Assembly: GCF_017313105.1 (NCBI RefSeq)
Contig: NZ_JAFLND010000005.1
Span: 1 to 64,000 of the forward strand
Source of the DNA: [Muricauda] lutisoli (nom. illeg.)
Lineage (GTDB): Bacteria > Bacteroidota > Bacteroidia > Flavobacteriales > Flavobacteriaceae
DNA: 64,000 bases
Direction: 5' to 3'
A model generated the notes under the pieces. It was not told where the DNA came from, made no database searches, and worked only from the letters and a program-made list of their open reading frames with translations. The position numbers and the translations under genes were made by a program. Shown piece after piece: positions 26,336 through 34,170 of this stretch (position 1 is its first letter; the number at the start of each line of letters is the position of its first letter).

Positions 26336-27850
26336 ATGACAAACAACATTAAACTCGGACTTAAAGAGAATTGGAAACAGTTTACACTTTTGGTAATAGT
26401 GAACGGATTTGTGGGCGGAATGATCGGAATGGAACGCTCCATCTTTCCACAGTTTGCAGAATTAGAGTTTGGTGTTGCTTCTAAAACAGCCATTCTTTCA
26501 TTCATTACAGCATTTGGAATTACTAAAGCCATAGCCAATTATTACACAGGACGACTTGCCAATAAATTCGGACGTAAAAATTTACTTCTATTTGGCTGGC
26601 TAATTGCAATTCCTATCCCGTTTATGCTTATTTACGCGCACAATTGGAGTTTCGTGATTTTAGCAAATGTGCTATTGGGAATTAGTCAAGGTTTAACTTG
26701 GAGCAGTACTGTAGTGATGAAAATTGACCTCGTTGGCGAGAAAGACCGTGGTTTTGCCATGGGGTTAAACGAATTTGCAGGTTATTTTGCAGTTGGAATC
26801 GTCGCTTTTTTGACAGGATATATTGCCAACACCTATGGTATTACCCCTTATCCATTTTACATTGGAATTTTCATTTCTATTGTCGGTTTTATTTTGACAG
26901 CCTTGTGGGTTAAGGACACAAGAGTGTTTGCACATAAAGAAAGTGTTACAGATAATACCCCACAGCTCGACAATGTATTTTGGGAGACGACTTTTAAAAA
27001 CAAGACTTTGAGTTCAGTTACACAGGCAGGACTTGTCAATAACCTGAATGATGGTATGATTTGGGGATTGCTTCCTATTGTTCTCATGTCTCTGAACTAT
27101 AATAATGAAAATATAGGTGTTGTTACAGCTATTTACCCAACAGTTTGGGGAATAGGTCAGCTATTCACAGGAAAAATGTCTGACCATTACTCAAAAAAGG
27201 CAATGCTGTTTTGGGGAATGTTTTTACAGGGTTTAGCCATTTTACTTATTCCATTCAGTAGTGGCTTTTATATATTGTCATTGATTTCGGCAATTTTAGG
27301 TTTAGGAACAGCTTTGGTTTATCCAACTTTTCTTTCCACAATTGCCTCTGCAACAAGCCCAAGGCAACGAGCTGAAAGCATTGGTTCCTTTAGGCTTTGG
27401 AGGGATTTAGGGTATGCATTTGGTGCAATTTTATCTGGAATCACAGCTGACTTACTCGGAATATCATTTGCCATATTTTTGATTGGTGGTTTAACAATCA
27501 TTTCCTCCCTCATCATTAAATTCCGCATGCCTGAACAAATAAAATCCATCAAAGAATGTATTGAAGTTGAAGAAGTAAAAAAGGCAATTAAAGCGAACAA
27601 GAAGATTCAAATCATTGACGTAAGAAACAAGGAAGAATATGAACAAGCGCACATTCCAAATTCATTGAACATTTCACTACAAGAATTGAAATACAAAATT
27701 TCCCAACTTGACAAGAATGTTCAATTTGTAATTGCTTGTGGAAAAGGTGGAGGACGCTCAGCAGACGGAGCAAAATTGTTGAAAGAATTTGGACTAAATG
27801 CAATTTGGCTTTGTGGAGGAACAAATAAATGGTTGAAAATTGAAAAGTAA
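26336..27850 (+). CDS. MFS transporter fused to a rhodanese domain
   Basis: A 504-residue fusion. Residues 1-400 are a major facilitator transporter with about 12 TM segments and the loop motif GRLANKFGRKNLL. Residues about 405-504 are a single rhodanese domain (IQIIDVRNKEEYEQAHIPNS) whose candidate active cysteine C468 lies in ACGKGGGRS. A rhodanese tied to an exporter or importer suggests sulfur-compound or metalloid transport coupled to sulfur transfer, but the substrate is unknown. It is the last gene of the island and may act with the MerTP module; that link is inference. Confidence 0.87.
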   Translation: MTNNIKLGLKENWKQFTLLVIVNGFVGGMIGMERSIFPQFAELEFGVASKTAILSFITAFGITKAIANYYTGRLANKFGRKNLLLFGWLIAIPIPFMLIYAHNWSFVILANVLLGISQGLTWSSTVVMKIDLVGEKDRGFAMGLNEFAGYFAVGIVAFLTGYIANTYGITPYPFYIGIFISIVGFILTALWVKDTRVFAHKESVTDNTPQLDNVFWETTFKNKTLSSVTQAGLVNNLNDGMIWGLLPIVLMSLNYNNENIGVVTAIYPTVWGIGQLFTGKMSDHYSKKAMLFWGMFLQGLAILLIPFSSGFYILSLISAILGLGTALVYPTFLSTIASATSPRQRAESIGSFRLWRDLGYAFGAILSGITADLLGISFAIFLIGGLTIISSLIIKFRMPEQIKSIKECIEVEEVKKAIKANKKIQIIDVRNKEEYEQAHIPNSLNISLQELKYKISQLDKNVQFVIACGKGGGRSADGAKLLKEFGLNAIWLCGGTNKWLKIEK

Positions 27851-27869
27851 AAATCCAGCACCTAGCAAA

Positions 27870-27907
27870 GGGTATAGTTCATGCCCTTCGGGACACGCAC
27901 CATACCC
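27870..27907. other. Long imperfect hairpin after the MFS gene
   Basis: GGGTAT...CCC-TTC-GGG...ATACCC folds into a stem of about 17 pairs with regular mismatches. No T-run follows, so it is not a classic terminator. Confidence 0.4.
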
Positions 27908-28011
27908 AAGCCGTTATCAAAGTCAAAATAAAGGATAACTTATCGTTTCAATTCCAACCATTTATAACGCTTTAATTATATTTGAAATAACGAAAGTATT
28001 TCAACCATAAA

Positions 28012-28034
28012 AGTTCACAAATCGTCAACATGAA
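28012..28034. repeat. Right integrase arm-type site
   Basis: AGTTCACAAATCGTCAACAT (28012-28031) equals 17704-17723. The following GAA also matches the second left site (17733-17748). Confidence 0.65.
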
Positions 28035-28090
28035 TTGTAAACTTTCGCAGGATATTGATAAATACTGGGCTAATGAACGCAGGTTCTGAA

Positions 28091-28106
28091 CCCAGTCAGG
28101 TCACTT
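28091..28106. repeat. Right attachment core (attR)
   Basis: CCCAGTCAGGTCACTT, identical to the tRNA-Lys 3' end at 17587-17602. No tRNA body precedes it, so it is a duplicated end and not a gene. Confidence 0.85.
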
Positions 28107-28108
28107 AA

Positions 28109-28140
28109 AAACCGTTAAGCAAATGCTTAACGGTTTTTTA
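28109..28140 (+). terminator. Displaced native terminator of tRNA-Lys
   Basis: AAACCGTTAAGC-AAAT-GCTTAACGGTTT plus T-run, three bases after attR. Joined to the tRNA it would be a normal tRNA terminator. Now 10.5 kb of island separates them. Confidence 0.85.
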
Positions 28141-28298
28141 TTTTTAATTCCTACCTGGTTATTGACTTTATACATGGGACAAAGGAAACGGAAACCTACA
28201 TCCATCGGCATAATTTATTGAGGACGTTGCTCCACATATGCGACAAGGTACATATCCATTGTACCCTTTAGATAAAGTGTCCCGGTTCTTTACGGTAT

Positions 28299-28342
28299 AT
28301 GACCCAGATCATTTGATATACGCCCGATACACAGGATCTTAG
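28299..28342 (+). promoter_or_regulatory. Crp/Fnr-like site and promoter, WG-repeat gene
   Basis: ATGACCCAGATCAT (28299-28312), 22 bp, then GATCTTAG (28335-28342), a weak -7 element in the same register as eight other promoters in this window. Confidence 0.55.
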
Positions 28343-28365
28343 TAAGATGATAAAAAGCAATGGCC

Positions 28366-28986
28366 ATGAAAAAAACAACAACATTGATTGCTGCTTTTAT
28401 CTATATGGGCCTTAGCGCCCAACTTCCTGACAATTTGGATTTTGTGAGCCCGTTCCACGAAGGATTTGCAGCAATACAAAAAGAAAACAAGTGGGCTTTT
28501 GTTGATGAAACTGGAAACATCGCTATTGATTTTAGGGATGATCTTTATTGGAACACAGATGCCAACACATCTTACAATGATATCAGAGCCATGGCCTACC
28601 CTCAATTTTCGAGCGGTAGATGTGTGGTTCAAAAAATAGTGGATGGTATACCAATATTTGGATTTATTGATACTACTGGCAAATTGGTCATAGAACATCA
28701 ATTTTTGAATGTTGCTCCATTTGATAATGGGTGGACAACAGGTATTATTTTCGAAAAAGTGTTTAGAGGCAAAAATGAATTCAACCTGGATATTTATGAA
28801 TTTAAATTCCATGAAGTATTGATGGATGCAGACGGCAATATCAATGAGTTTCTAAACCGTAGGCATAATATTCAAATGACAAAAAGAAGGTATGAAATAC
28901 CAGAAATACGTTCTAAAATATTAAATGGAAACTTGATAGCCGTTGAAAAGGATAACCTCTGGCACATCAAAAAAATAGACCTCTAA
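28366..28986 (+). CDS. WG-repeat protein, exported
   Basis: A 206-residue protein with signal peptide MKKTTTLIAAFIYMGLSA and two WG-type repeats (EGFAAIQKENKWAFVDETGNI and GIPIFGFIDTTGKLVIEHQF, each shown in part). WG repeats are common in Bacteroidota exported proteins and usually have no assigned role. The C-terminal third is charged. An ATG two codons upstream (28360) is also possible. The promoter carries the TGA-N6-TCAT palindrome, so it is probably co-regulated with the genes to the right. A strong terminator follows. Confidence 0.8.
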   Translation: MKKTTTLIAAFIYMGLSAQLPDNLDFVSPFHEGFAAIQKENKWAFVDETGNIAIDFRDDLYWNTDANTSYNDIRAMAYPQFSSGRCVVQKIVDGIPIFGFIDTTGKLVIEHQFLNVAPFDNGWTTGIIFEKVFRGKNEFNLDIYEFKFHEVLMDADGNINEFLNRRHNIQMTKRRYEIPEIRSKILNGNLIAVEKDNLWHIKKIDL

Positions 28987-29021
28987 ATCAAATCGTAAAG
29001 CCTACAGGTCATTCAACAAGC

Positions 29022-29068
29022 GAACTGGATTGTCCACACTTTAGGGGATGGGCAATCCAGTTCTTTTT
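29022..29068. terminator. Terminator between convergent WG and GerW genes
   Basis: GAACTGGATTG (29022-29032) pairs with CAATCCAGTTC (29053-29063), followed by TTTTT. Confidence 0.88.
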
Positions 29069-29083
29069 AATTGTTGTCCTCGG

Positions 29084-29452
29084 TTAGGCAACAACTTCTT
29101 CTTTGTTTCTTTCAGAAACAATTTTTTCAATTAAATCGGGTACTTTTTCAAATGCGGCCGCTAATCCGTGGGTCTTGCCGGCTTCCAAAAATGAGATTTC
29201 ATCTCCTTTGGTCACCAAAAAGCCGATAGGTTGAATACCGATACCGGCACCTGCACCGGCTCCTTCCCCTTTTCTTGCTTTGCCTTCAACGCCTTCGCCT
29301 CCTCCGGAGCCAAATCCCATACCTACTTTAATTACAGGTACACACTTAAATTCACCCAACTGAAAGGGTTCACCAATAATGGTGTCTGTCTTGGCCTCTG
29401 ACTTGATAAAGTCAGTTACCTTGTTCAATAATTCTTCAAAATGTAAATCCAT
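29084..29452 (-). CDS. GerW family protein (YtfJ-like)
   Basis: A 122-residue member of the GerW/YtfJ family. In Bacillus, YtfJ is a sporulation protein needed for cortex-related germination, so a spore role is impossible here and the function is unknown. The Gly-rich centre (GMGFGSGGGEG, GAGAGAGIGIQPIGFLV) is typical. It lies 13 bp after a membrane protein resembling DUF2953/YtfI, the same pairing as in Bacillus, which suggests the two act together at the membrane. Co-transcribed on the minus strand from the site at 29974-30017. Confidence 0.87.
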   Translation of the reverse strand: MDLHFEELLNKVTDFIKSEAKTDTIIGEPFQLGEFKCVPVIKVGMGFGSGGGEGVEGKARKGEGAGAGAGIGIQPIGFLVTKGDEISFLEAGKTHGLAAAFEKVPDLIEKIVSERNKEEVVA

Positions 29453-29465
29453 GACCTTAAAATTT

Positions 29466-29960
29466 TTAATGATTAATAAATGTTTTTAGAATTCTGTAAG
29501 GCCTGTTTCGAATGTCCAACACCAATCTGTTATGGTCTTCAAAATTGATATGGAACGAGGCTACATACCGATTTAGCAATACAAAAACAGGATACATTTT
29601 TGCATTGGCCACGTAATCGCCGGTATCCATATCCAATGCAAACCGTTTAACCTCGAACGATTTGAGCAATTGGACCATCTTCCTTAACGTAATCCTCCTT
29701 TTGGGTTTGGTTCTCTTTTTTTTGGCCGGTTGTTTTGGTTTTGAAGATTTTGTCAAGGGATAGAAACAGCGTTCATAAAAAAGCACTTTTAACCGAACTC
29801 GTAAAAGTTCTTTCTCATCGGGTTCGAAACTCGCCTTTGCCAAGCCCTTTAAGCCTGCATAATACTTTCCTGTATCCGTGTCAATAAAAATTTGAATTGG
29901 AACAAATAACAGCCCAAGGGCAAGGAGCACAACTAATAATATCACAATGGTCAGTATCAT
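29466..29960 (-). CDS. Membrane-anchored protein, DUF2953-like
   Basis: A 164-residue protein with one N-terminal TM segment (about 2-22, ILTIVILLVVLLALGLLFV) followed by a beta-rich region, a very basic linker (KQPAKKKRTKPKRR, about 75-95) and a C-terminal beta domain. Placement before a GerW-family gene and the overall pattern resemble Bacillus YtfI (DUF2953). The sequence match is by eye and moderate. Function unknown. Its promoter has the TGA-N6-TCAT site. Confidence 0.7.
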   Translation of the reverse strand: MILTIVILLVVLLALGLLFVPIQIFIDTDTGKYYAGLKGLAKASFEPDEKELLRVRLKVLFYERCFYPLTKSSKPKQPAKKKRTKPKRRITLRKMVQLLKSFEVKRFALDMDTGDYVANAKMYPVFVLLNRYVASFHINFEDHNRLVLDIRNRPYRILKTFINH

Positions 29961-29973
29961 TAGCTTTTTGCCA

Positions 29974-30017
29974 CAAAGGAAATAGGACTATGTTTTATAT
30001 GCAATGACGCGGGTCAG
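29974..30017 (-). promoter_or_regulatory. Crp/Fnr-like site and promoter, DUF2953-like/gerW operon
   Basis: Minus strand: CTGACCCGCGTCAT (30017-30004), 22 bp, then TTCCTTTG (29981-29974), 13 nt before the start codon. Confidence 0.6.
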
Positions 30018-30073
30018 CATCGCATAAATAATTCGGTAAAAGTTGATAAGTTTTTTTCCGGTGCTTTTTTTGA

Positions 30074-30117
30074 CTGATCTAACTCATATTACAAATCGGT
30101 TTTTTATTGGTAATTTG
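30074..30117 (+). promoter_or_regulatory. Crp/Fnr-like site and promoter, exporter operon
   Basis: CTGATCTAACTCAT (30074-30087), 22 bp, then GTAATTTG (30110-30117), 23 nt before the adaptor start codon. Divergent from the site at 29974-30017. Confidence 0.6.
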
Positions 30118-30140
30118 ATATCTGTATTCATACCGGGCCA

Positions 30141-31226
30141 ATGAAGTATCCTTTAATATTCTGCATTGTTTTAATCAGTTTTTTCTCTTGTAGCGAGAGC
30201 AAAGAGAAAGTCTACCCGACTTTAATGCCTTTAACAGAATCCGTGTATGCCTCTGCCACAGTTCAGCCGGACAGTCTTTATCAAGCCTATTCCATAGTAA
30301 TCGGTATTTTGGACAAAACCTGGGTCGAAGAAGGTGATAAAGTAAAAAAAGGTGACCCAATCCTTCAAATCACGAACACTTCACCGGAATTAAATGCGGA
30401 GAACGCCAAATTATCGCTACAACTCGCTCGTGAAAATTATAATGGCAGAGCAGCTGTCCTTACTAGCATTCAAGATGAAATTCATGCTGCAACCCTAAAG
30501 TTCACAAATGATTCTGTTAATTACTTCAGACAAAAAAACCTCTGGGACCAAAATATTGGCTCTAAGGTGGAATACGATAACCGAAAACTCAATTATGAAC
30601 TCTCCAGAAACAACTTGGACCTGCTCAAAAGAAAGTATAGGCAAACAAAAAACGAGCTCGAGACCCAATTAAAGCAATCAGAAAACAATTACCGAACATC
30701 TTTGACCACTTCCGAAGACTTTACCATAAAAAGTAAGATAAACGGAACTGTTTATGCTATTTATAAAAATCCTGGGGAAATAGTAAATACCCAACAACCT
30801 GTGGCATCTATCGGTAAAAGTGAAGATTTTATAATTGAGTTATTGGTAGATGAAGTGGATATTGTAAAATTGAAAACGGGACAGCAGGTCTTCCTCACCC
30901 TGGATTCTTATAACTCAGAGGTTTTTGAGGCTACATTGGACAAAATATACCCGAGAAAAGATGAACGTTCGCAGACTTTTAAGGTAGAGGCCTTATTTAA
31001 AGACCCTCCCAGCACGCTGTACCCCGGACTATCTGGCGAAGGCAATATTGTTATTTCCAAAAAAGAGCAAACCCTCACCATCCCAAAAGAATACCTAATG
31101 GATGCATCCAAAGTGCTTACAGACGATGGTGAAATTGAGGTTACCCTAGGACTTCAAAATTTGGACAGGGTGGAAATTTTGAAGGGTATCGATGAAAACA
31201 CCGTAATTTATAAACCGGAGCAATGA
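30141..31226 (+). CDS. Periplasmic adaptor (HlyD/MacA family) lipoprotein
   Basis: A 361-residue membrane-fusion protein. The signal ends in lipobox FFSC (C17). A biotinyl-lipoyl-like half (about 45-80, WVEEGDKVKKGDPILQI) is followed by a coiled-coil hairpin (about 85-185), the second lipoyl half (KINGTVYAIYKNPGEIV) and a beta-barrel domain (about 230-330). With the next two genes it forms an ABC-driven exporter resembling DevBCA or a MacAB with separate permease and ATPase. An outer-membrane TolC partner is not encoded here. Its stop overlaps the permease start by 4 bp. Confidence 0.9.
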   Translation: MKYPLIFCIVLISFFSCSESKEKVYPTLMPLTESVYASATVQPDSLYQAYSIVIGILDKTWVEEGDKVKKGDPILQITNTSPELNAENAKLSLQLARENYNGRAAVLTSIQDEIHAATLKFTNDSVNYFRQKNLWDQNIGSKVEYDNRKLNYELSRNNLDLLKRKYRQTKNELETQLKQSENNYRTSLTTSEDFTIKSKINGTVYAIYKNPGEIVNTQQPVASIGKSEDFIIELLVDEVDIVKLKTGQQVFLTLDSYNSEVFEATLDKIYPRKDERSQTFKVEALFKDPPSTLYPGLSGEGNIVISKKEQTLTIPKEYLMDASKVLTDDGEIEVTLGLQNLDRVEILKGIDENTVIYKPEQ

Positions 31227-32485
31227 TCAATTGGAACGTGATATTGGGCATTGCCAAAACACATCTTATTACCAAGATGAAATCCACGGTAACCGCAACA
31301 CTTGGGGTTACTTTTGGAATTGGCGCCTATATCACCTTGGTAAGTTTTATGACAGGGCTCAACGGCATGTTAGATGATTTGGTACTGAACCAAACACCGC
31401 ACATTCACATGTACAACGAGATTCGTCCTTCCAAAACCCAACCCATTTCACGTTACCAAGAGTTCCAAGGTGCCATGAATTTTGTACACTCCATAAAACC
31501 CAAACAAAATCAAGAAAAAATTCATAACGCACTCCCTATTCTCGGCTATCTAAAAAAGCATCCCAATGTAAAAGGAGCGACCCCCCAACTAAGGGCCCAA
31601 ATCTTTTATCTATCCGGTTCCATAGAACTGGGTGGCAATCTAGTGGGAGTTGATATTATGGAGGAAGCTCGACTTTCCAACATTAAGGACAATATTGTGG
31701 AAGGCTCCGCAGAAGCCTTAAAAAACACCAATAACGGAATTTTACTAGGTGCGGGGCTAGCTGATAAAATGTCTCTTTCCATTGGGGACAGAGTTCAAAT
31801 AAGCACGGTAGCAGGGGATATTTTCCCTCTGAAAATTGTGGGCATCTATCAAAGTGGAATTGCGGAAATAGACAATGTACAAAGTTTTGCAAACCTAAAT
31901 ACCGTGCAGCGTATATTGGGCGAGTCCGAAAACTACGTGACCGACATCAACATCAAATTATTGAACATTGGAGAGTCCGAGTCCATGGCCCGTAATTTGG
32001 AAAAACAGTTCAATATAAAGGCAGTGGACATTAATGAGGCCAACGCCCAATTTGAAACGGGCTCCAACATAAGGAACCTTATTACCTATGCGGTTTCCAT
32101 AACCCTTCTTATAGTGGCGGGATTTGGTATTTACAATATTCTGAACATGCTCATTTATGAAAAAATGAAGGATATTGCCATATTAAAGGCCACAGGGTTC
32201 TCGGGTAAAGATGTGCAATACATTTTTATGGCACAGGCCATACTTATTGGAATTTTAGGAGGTCTTTTGGGTTTATTGATCGGGTTCGGTCTTTCTCACC
32301 TTATTGACAATACTCCCTTTGAAACAGATGCCTTGCCCACCATTACCACATACCCTGTAAATTACAACGGAACCTATTATTTTATTGGAATCGCCTTTGC
32401 ACTTATTTCAACTTTTGTTGCAGGATATTTACCCTCCAACAGAGCCAAAAAAATAGATCCTGTAAAAATTATTAGAGGAACTTAG
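31223..32485 (+). CDS. ABC transporter permease (FtsX/LolC-MacB type)
   Basis: A 420-residue permease with an N-terminal TM (about 20-45), a large periplasmic domain (about 46-285) and three C-terminal TM segments in an FtsX domain (about 290-415, including IYNILNMLIYEKMKDIAILKATG, shown as a known type VII ABC coupling region). Type VII ABC systems transfer mechanical force to periplasmic partners and do not move substrate through the membrane. Middle gene of the adaptor-permease-ATPase operon, overlapping the adaptor by 4 bp. Confidence 0.9.
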   Translation: MINWNVILGIAKTHLITKMKSTVTATLGVTFGIGAYITLVSFMTGLNGMLDDLVLNQTPHIHMYNEIRPSKTQPISRYQEFQGAMNFVHSIKPKQNQEKIHNALPILGYLKKHPNVKGATPQLRAQIFYLSGSIELGGNLVGVDIMEEARLSNIKDNIVEGSAEALKNTNNGILLGAGLADKMSLSIGDRVQISTVAGDIFPLKIVGIYQSGIAEIDNVQSFANLNTVQRILGESENYVTDINIKLLNIGESESMARNLEKQFNIKAVDINEANAQFETGSNIRNLITYAVSITLLIVAGFGIYNILNMLIYEKMKDIAILKATGFSGKDVQYIFMAQAILIGILGGLLGLLIGFGLSHLIDNTPFETDALPTITTYPVNYNGTYYFIGIAFALISTFVAGYLPSNRAKKIDPVKIIRGT

Positions 32486-32493
32486 CTGAGCGT

Positions 32494-33177
32494 ATGGACC
32501 GTGTTTTAGAAGCAAAAAATATCAATAAACATTTTCATAAGCCCAAGGATTTCCATGTGCTCAAAAATATTTCATTTGAGGTAAAGCAAGGGGAGTTTGC
32601 CTCCATTATGGGTAAATCAGGCTCTGGAAAATCCACCTTGTTGTACATTCTTTCCACTATGGATACCGACTATACCGGCGAACTATACCTCAATAACGAA
32701 CTTGTAACAGGCAAGTCACAAAGAGAACTGTCGCGAATCAGAAACAAAAACATTGGCTTTGTATTTCAGTTTCATTATTTGCTTTCTGAATTCAGTGTAT
32801 TGGAAAATGTAATGCTGCCTGCCAAGAAACTAGCGGAAAAGTCCCCCGAGGAAATTGAGAAGGATGCACACCGAAAACTTGAAATGTTACATATTGGCCA
32901 TTTGGCCGATCAGCGAGCCTCTAGAATTTCGGGAGGTGAAAAACAGCGAGTTGCCATCGCAAGGGCCCTGATCAACGATCCCACTATTTTAATGGGTGAT
33001 GAGCCTACAGGAAATCTGGACAGCCACAATTCTGAAAATGTGTTCAATATCTTTAAAAATTTAAAGGAAGAGCAAGGTCTATCGCTTTTAGTGGTGACCC
33101 ACGATAAAGATTTTGCCAAGCGGACGGACCGTATCATTGAAATGGAGGATGGTATAATAATCAGTCATGGAACTTGA
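32494..33177 (+). CDS. ABC transporter ATP-binding protein (LolD/MacB type)
   Basis: A 227-residue ATPase with Walker A GKSGSGKST (about 40-48), Q-loop in FVFQFHYLL, signature SGGEKQRVAIARAL, Walker B ILMGDEPTGNLD and the H-loop histidine in VVTHD. The sequence belongs to the group that powers LolCDE, MacB and DevBCA systems. It starts 8 bp after the permease, so it completes the three-gene exporter operon controlled from 30074-30117. The substrate is unknown. Confidence 0.92.
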   Translation: MDRVLEAKNINKHFHKPKDFHVLKNISFEVKQGEFASIMGKSGSGKSTLLYILSTMDTDYTGELYLNNELVTGKSQRELSRIRNKNIGFVFQFHYLLSEFSVLENVMLPAKKLAEKSPEEIEKDAHRKLEMLHIGHLADQRASRISGGEKQRVAIARALINDPTILMGDEPTGNLDSHNSENVFNIFKNLKEEQGLSLLVVTHDKDFAKRTDRIIEMEDGIIISHGT

Positions 33178-33182
33178 AATCA

Positions 33183-34169
33183 TTAATTCTGATTCGCTTG
33201 CTTTTTTTGCTCTCGTTCCAATTTTCTAAAATACCTTCGGGTCAAGAAATTGTGTTTAAGGGCCTCCATATTCTGATTGAACTTTTCTGTTCCCTCTTCA
33301 ATGTTCTTCATGGTTTCCATTAACTGATTGGCCAATACGGTATCGGTCGCCACCTTATTGAGGACTCCCTCACCATTTTTTATTTCTCCTATGACGGTGT
33401 TCAAATCTGTGGTCACCTTGGTAATTTCATTGCTCGATACTTCTAGGTTTTGTATAATGTTTCTAATCCTTTCTGCGGACAAAGTGTCCGACAGTAAAAC
33501 TCCCGCAATTCCATCTCCCGAATTAATGGTTTTCAATGTTGTTTGAAGTTCGTTCAAAGTTCTATTCACCTGATTACTGCTCAACTTCAGGTTGGTGATG
33601 GTTTCCTTTAGATCATTTGCCATCAAGGTATCGTTCAGCAAACGTCCCAATGTACCTTTTCCTGTGGTTAAGGATTGAGTGACTTTCAATAGGTCCGAGG
33701 ATAACAAAGCAGCATTTTCATTGGTTACACTTAGTGTATTGAGCATATCTTGGGATGAAATCTTACTGTAGGATCTCAACCTGGAACCATCTTCTATAAA
33801 AGAAGCATCTCCTTTTCCAGGCACGATATTGACCAACATACTGCCAACCAGGCCATCAGAGCCTATGGTTGCAATCGCATCACCTCTAATATGTCCCTTC
33901 ATTTTTTTGTTGATGGCCATATGAACAATTATCGTGGAATCGTTTATCATTTCAATATTATCCACAGTACCAATGTCAATGCCTGAAAAGCGTACATTGT
34001 TGCCAACTTGTAGTCCATTTACATTGTTGAAGACCGCATTGACCGTAAATTTCTTCACAAACAGACTTTGCTCGTTCCCGATAAGATAAGCTGCAATTAT
34101 CAGTAACAAGGTACCAAGCACCACAAATATGCCCAGCTTTAGATTCTGCATTGGAGTTTTTGTTGTCAT
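33183..34169 (-). CDS. mlaD: MCE-domain protein MlaD
   Basis: Periplasmic phospholipid-binding component of a Mla-type lipid transport system. The 328 residues have one TM (about 13-33) and one MCE domain (about 38-120, FNNVNGLQVGNNVRFSGIDIG, shown in part). A long helical tail (about 150-310) with TLGRLLNDTLMAN and related repeats follows, as usual in Bacteroidota. I start at ATG 34169, just after mlaF ends; ATG 34190 would overlap mlaF by 20 bp. Confidence 0.9.
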   Translation of the reverse strand: MTTKTPMQNLKLGIFVVLGTLLLIIAAYLIGNEQSLFVKKFTVNAVFNNVNGLQVGNNVRFSGIDIGTVDNIEMINDSTIIVHMAINKKMKGHIRGDAIATIGSDGLVGSMLVNIVPGKGDASFIEDGSRLRSYSKISSQDMLNTLSVTNENAALLSSDLLKVTQSLTTGKGTLGRLLNDTLMANDLKETITNLKLSSNQVNRTLNELQTTLKTINSGDGIAGVLLSDTLSAERIRNIIQNLEVSSNEITKVTTDLNTVIGEIKNGEGVLNKVATDTVLANQLMETMKNIEEGTEKFNQNMEALKHNFLTRRYFRKLEREQKKQANQN

Positions 34170-34170
34170 A

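Larger units (their letters stand above)
17587..28106. mobile_element. 10.5-kb integrative island in tRNA-Lys
   Basis: Both ends carry the 16-bp direct repeat CCCAGTCAGGTCACTT, at the tRNA 3' end (17587-17602) and at 28091-28106. A terminator that fits directly behind a tRNA follows the right copy. Contents are a tyrosine integrase next to the tRNA, a 756-bp structured non-coding stretch, a serine recombinase, a MerT/MerP fusion, a GDCCVxC protein, a T9SS surface protein, a DUF6090 protein and an MFS-rhodanese fusion. No relaxase, coupling protein or conjugation gene is present, so the element is at best mobilisable by helpers. Confidence 0.88.

Noticed and set aside
27861-27925. Integron attC site
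   Set aside because: The hairpin is suggestive, but the 3' simple site does not fit GTTRRRY and no IntI is present.
28080-28106. Second tRNA-Lys gene or pseudogene at the right end
   Set aside because: Only the last 13 bases of the tRNA plus three flanking bases are duplicated, with weak similarity further left; it is an attachment site.
17600-28106. Conjugative transposon
   Set aside because: No relaxase, TraG-type coupling protein or tra genes are present; a helper-dependent integrative element fits better.
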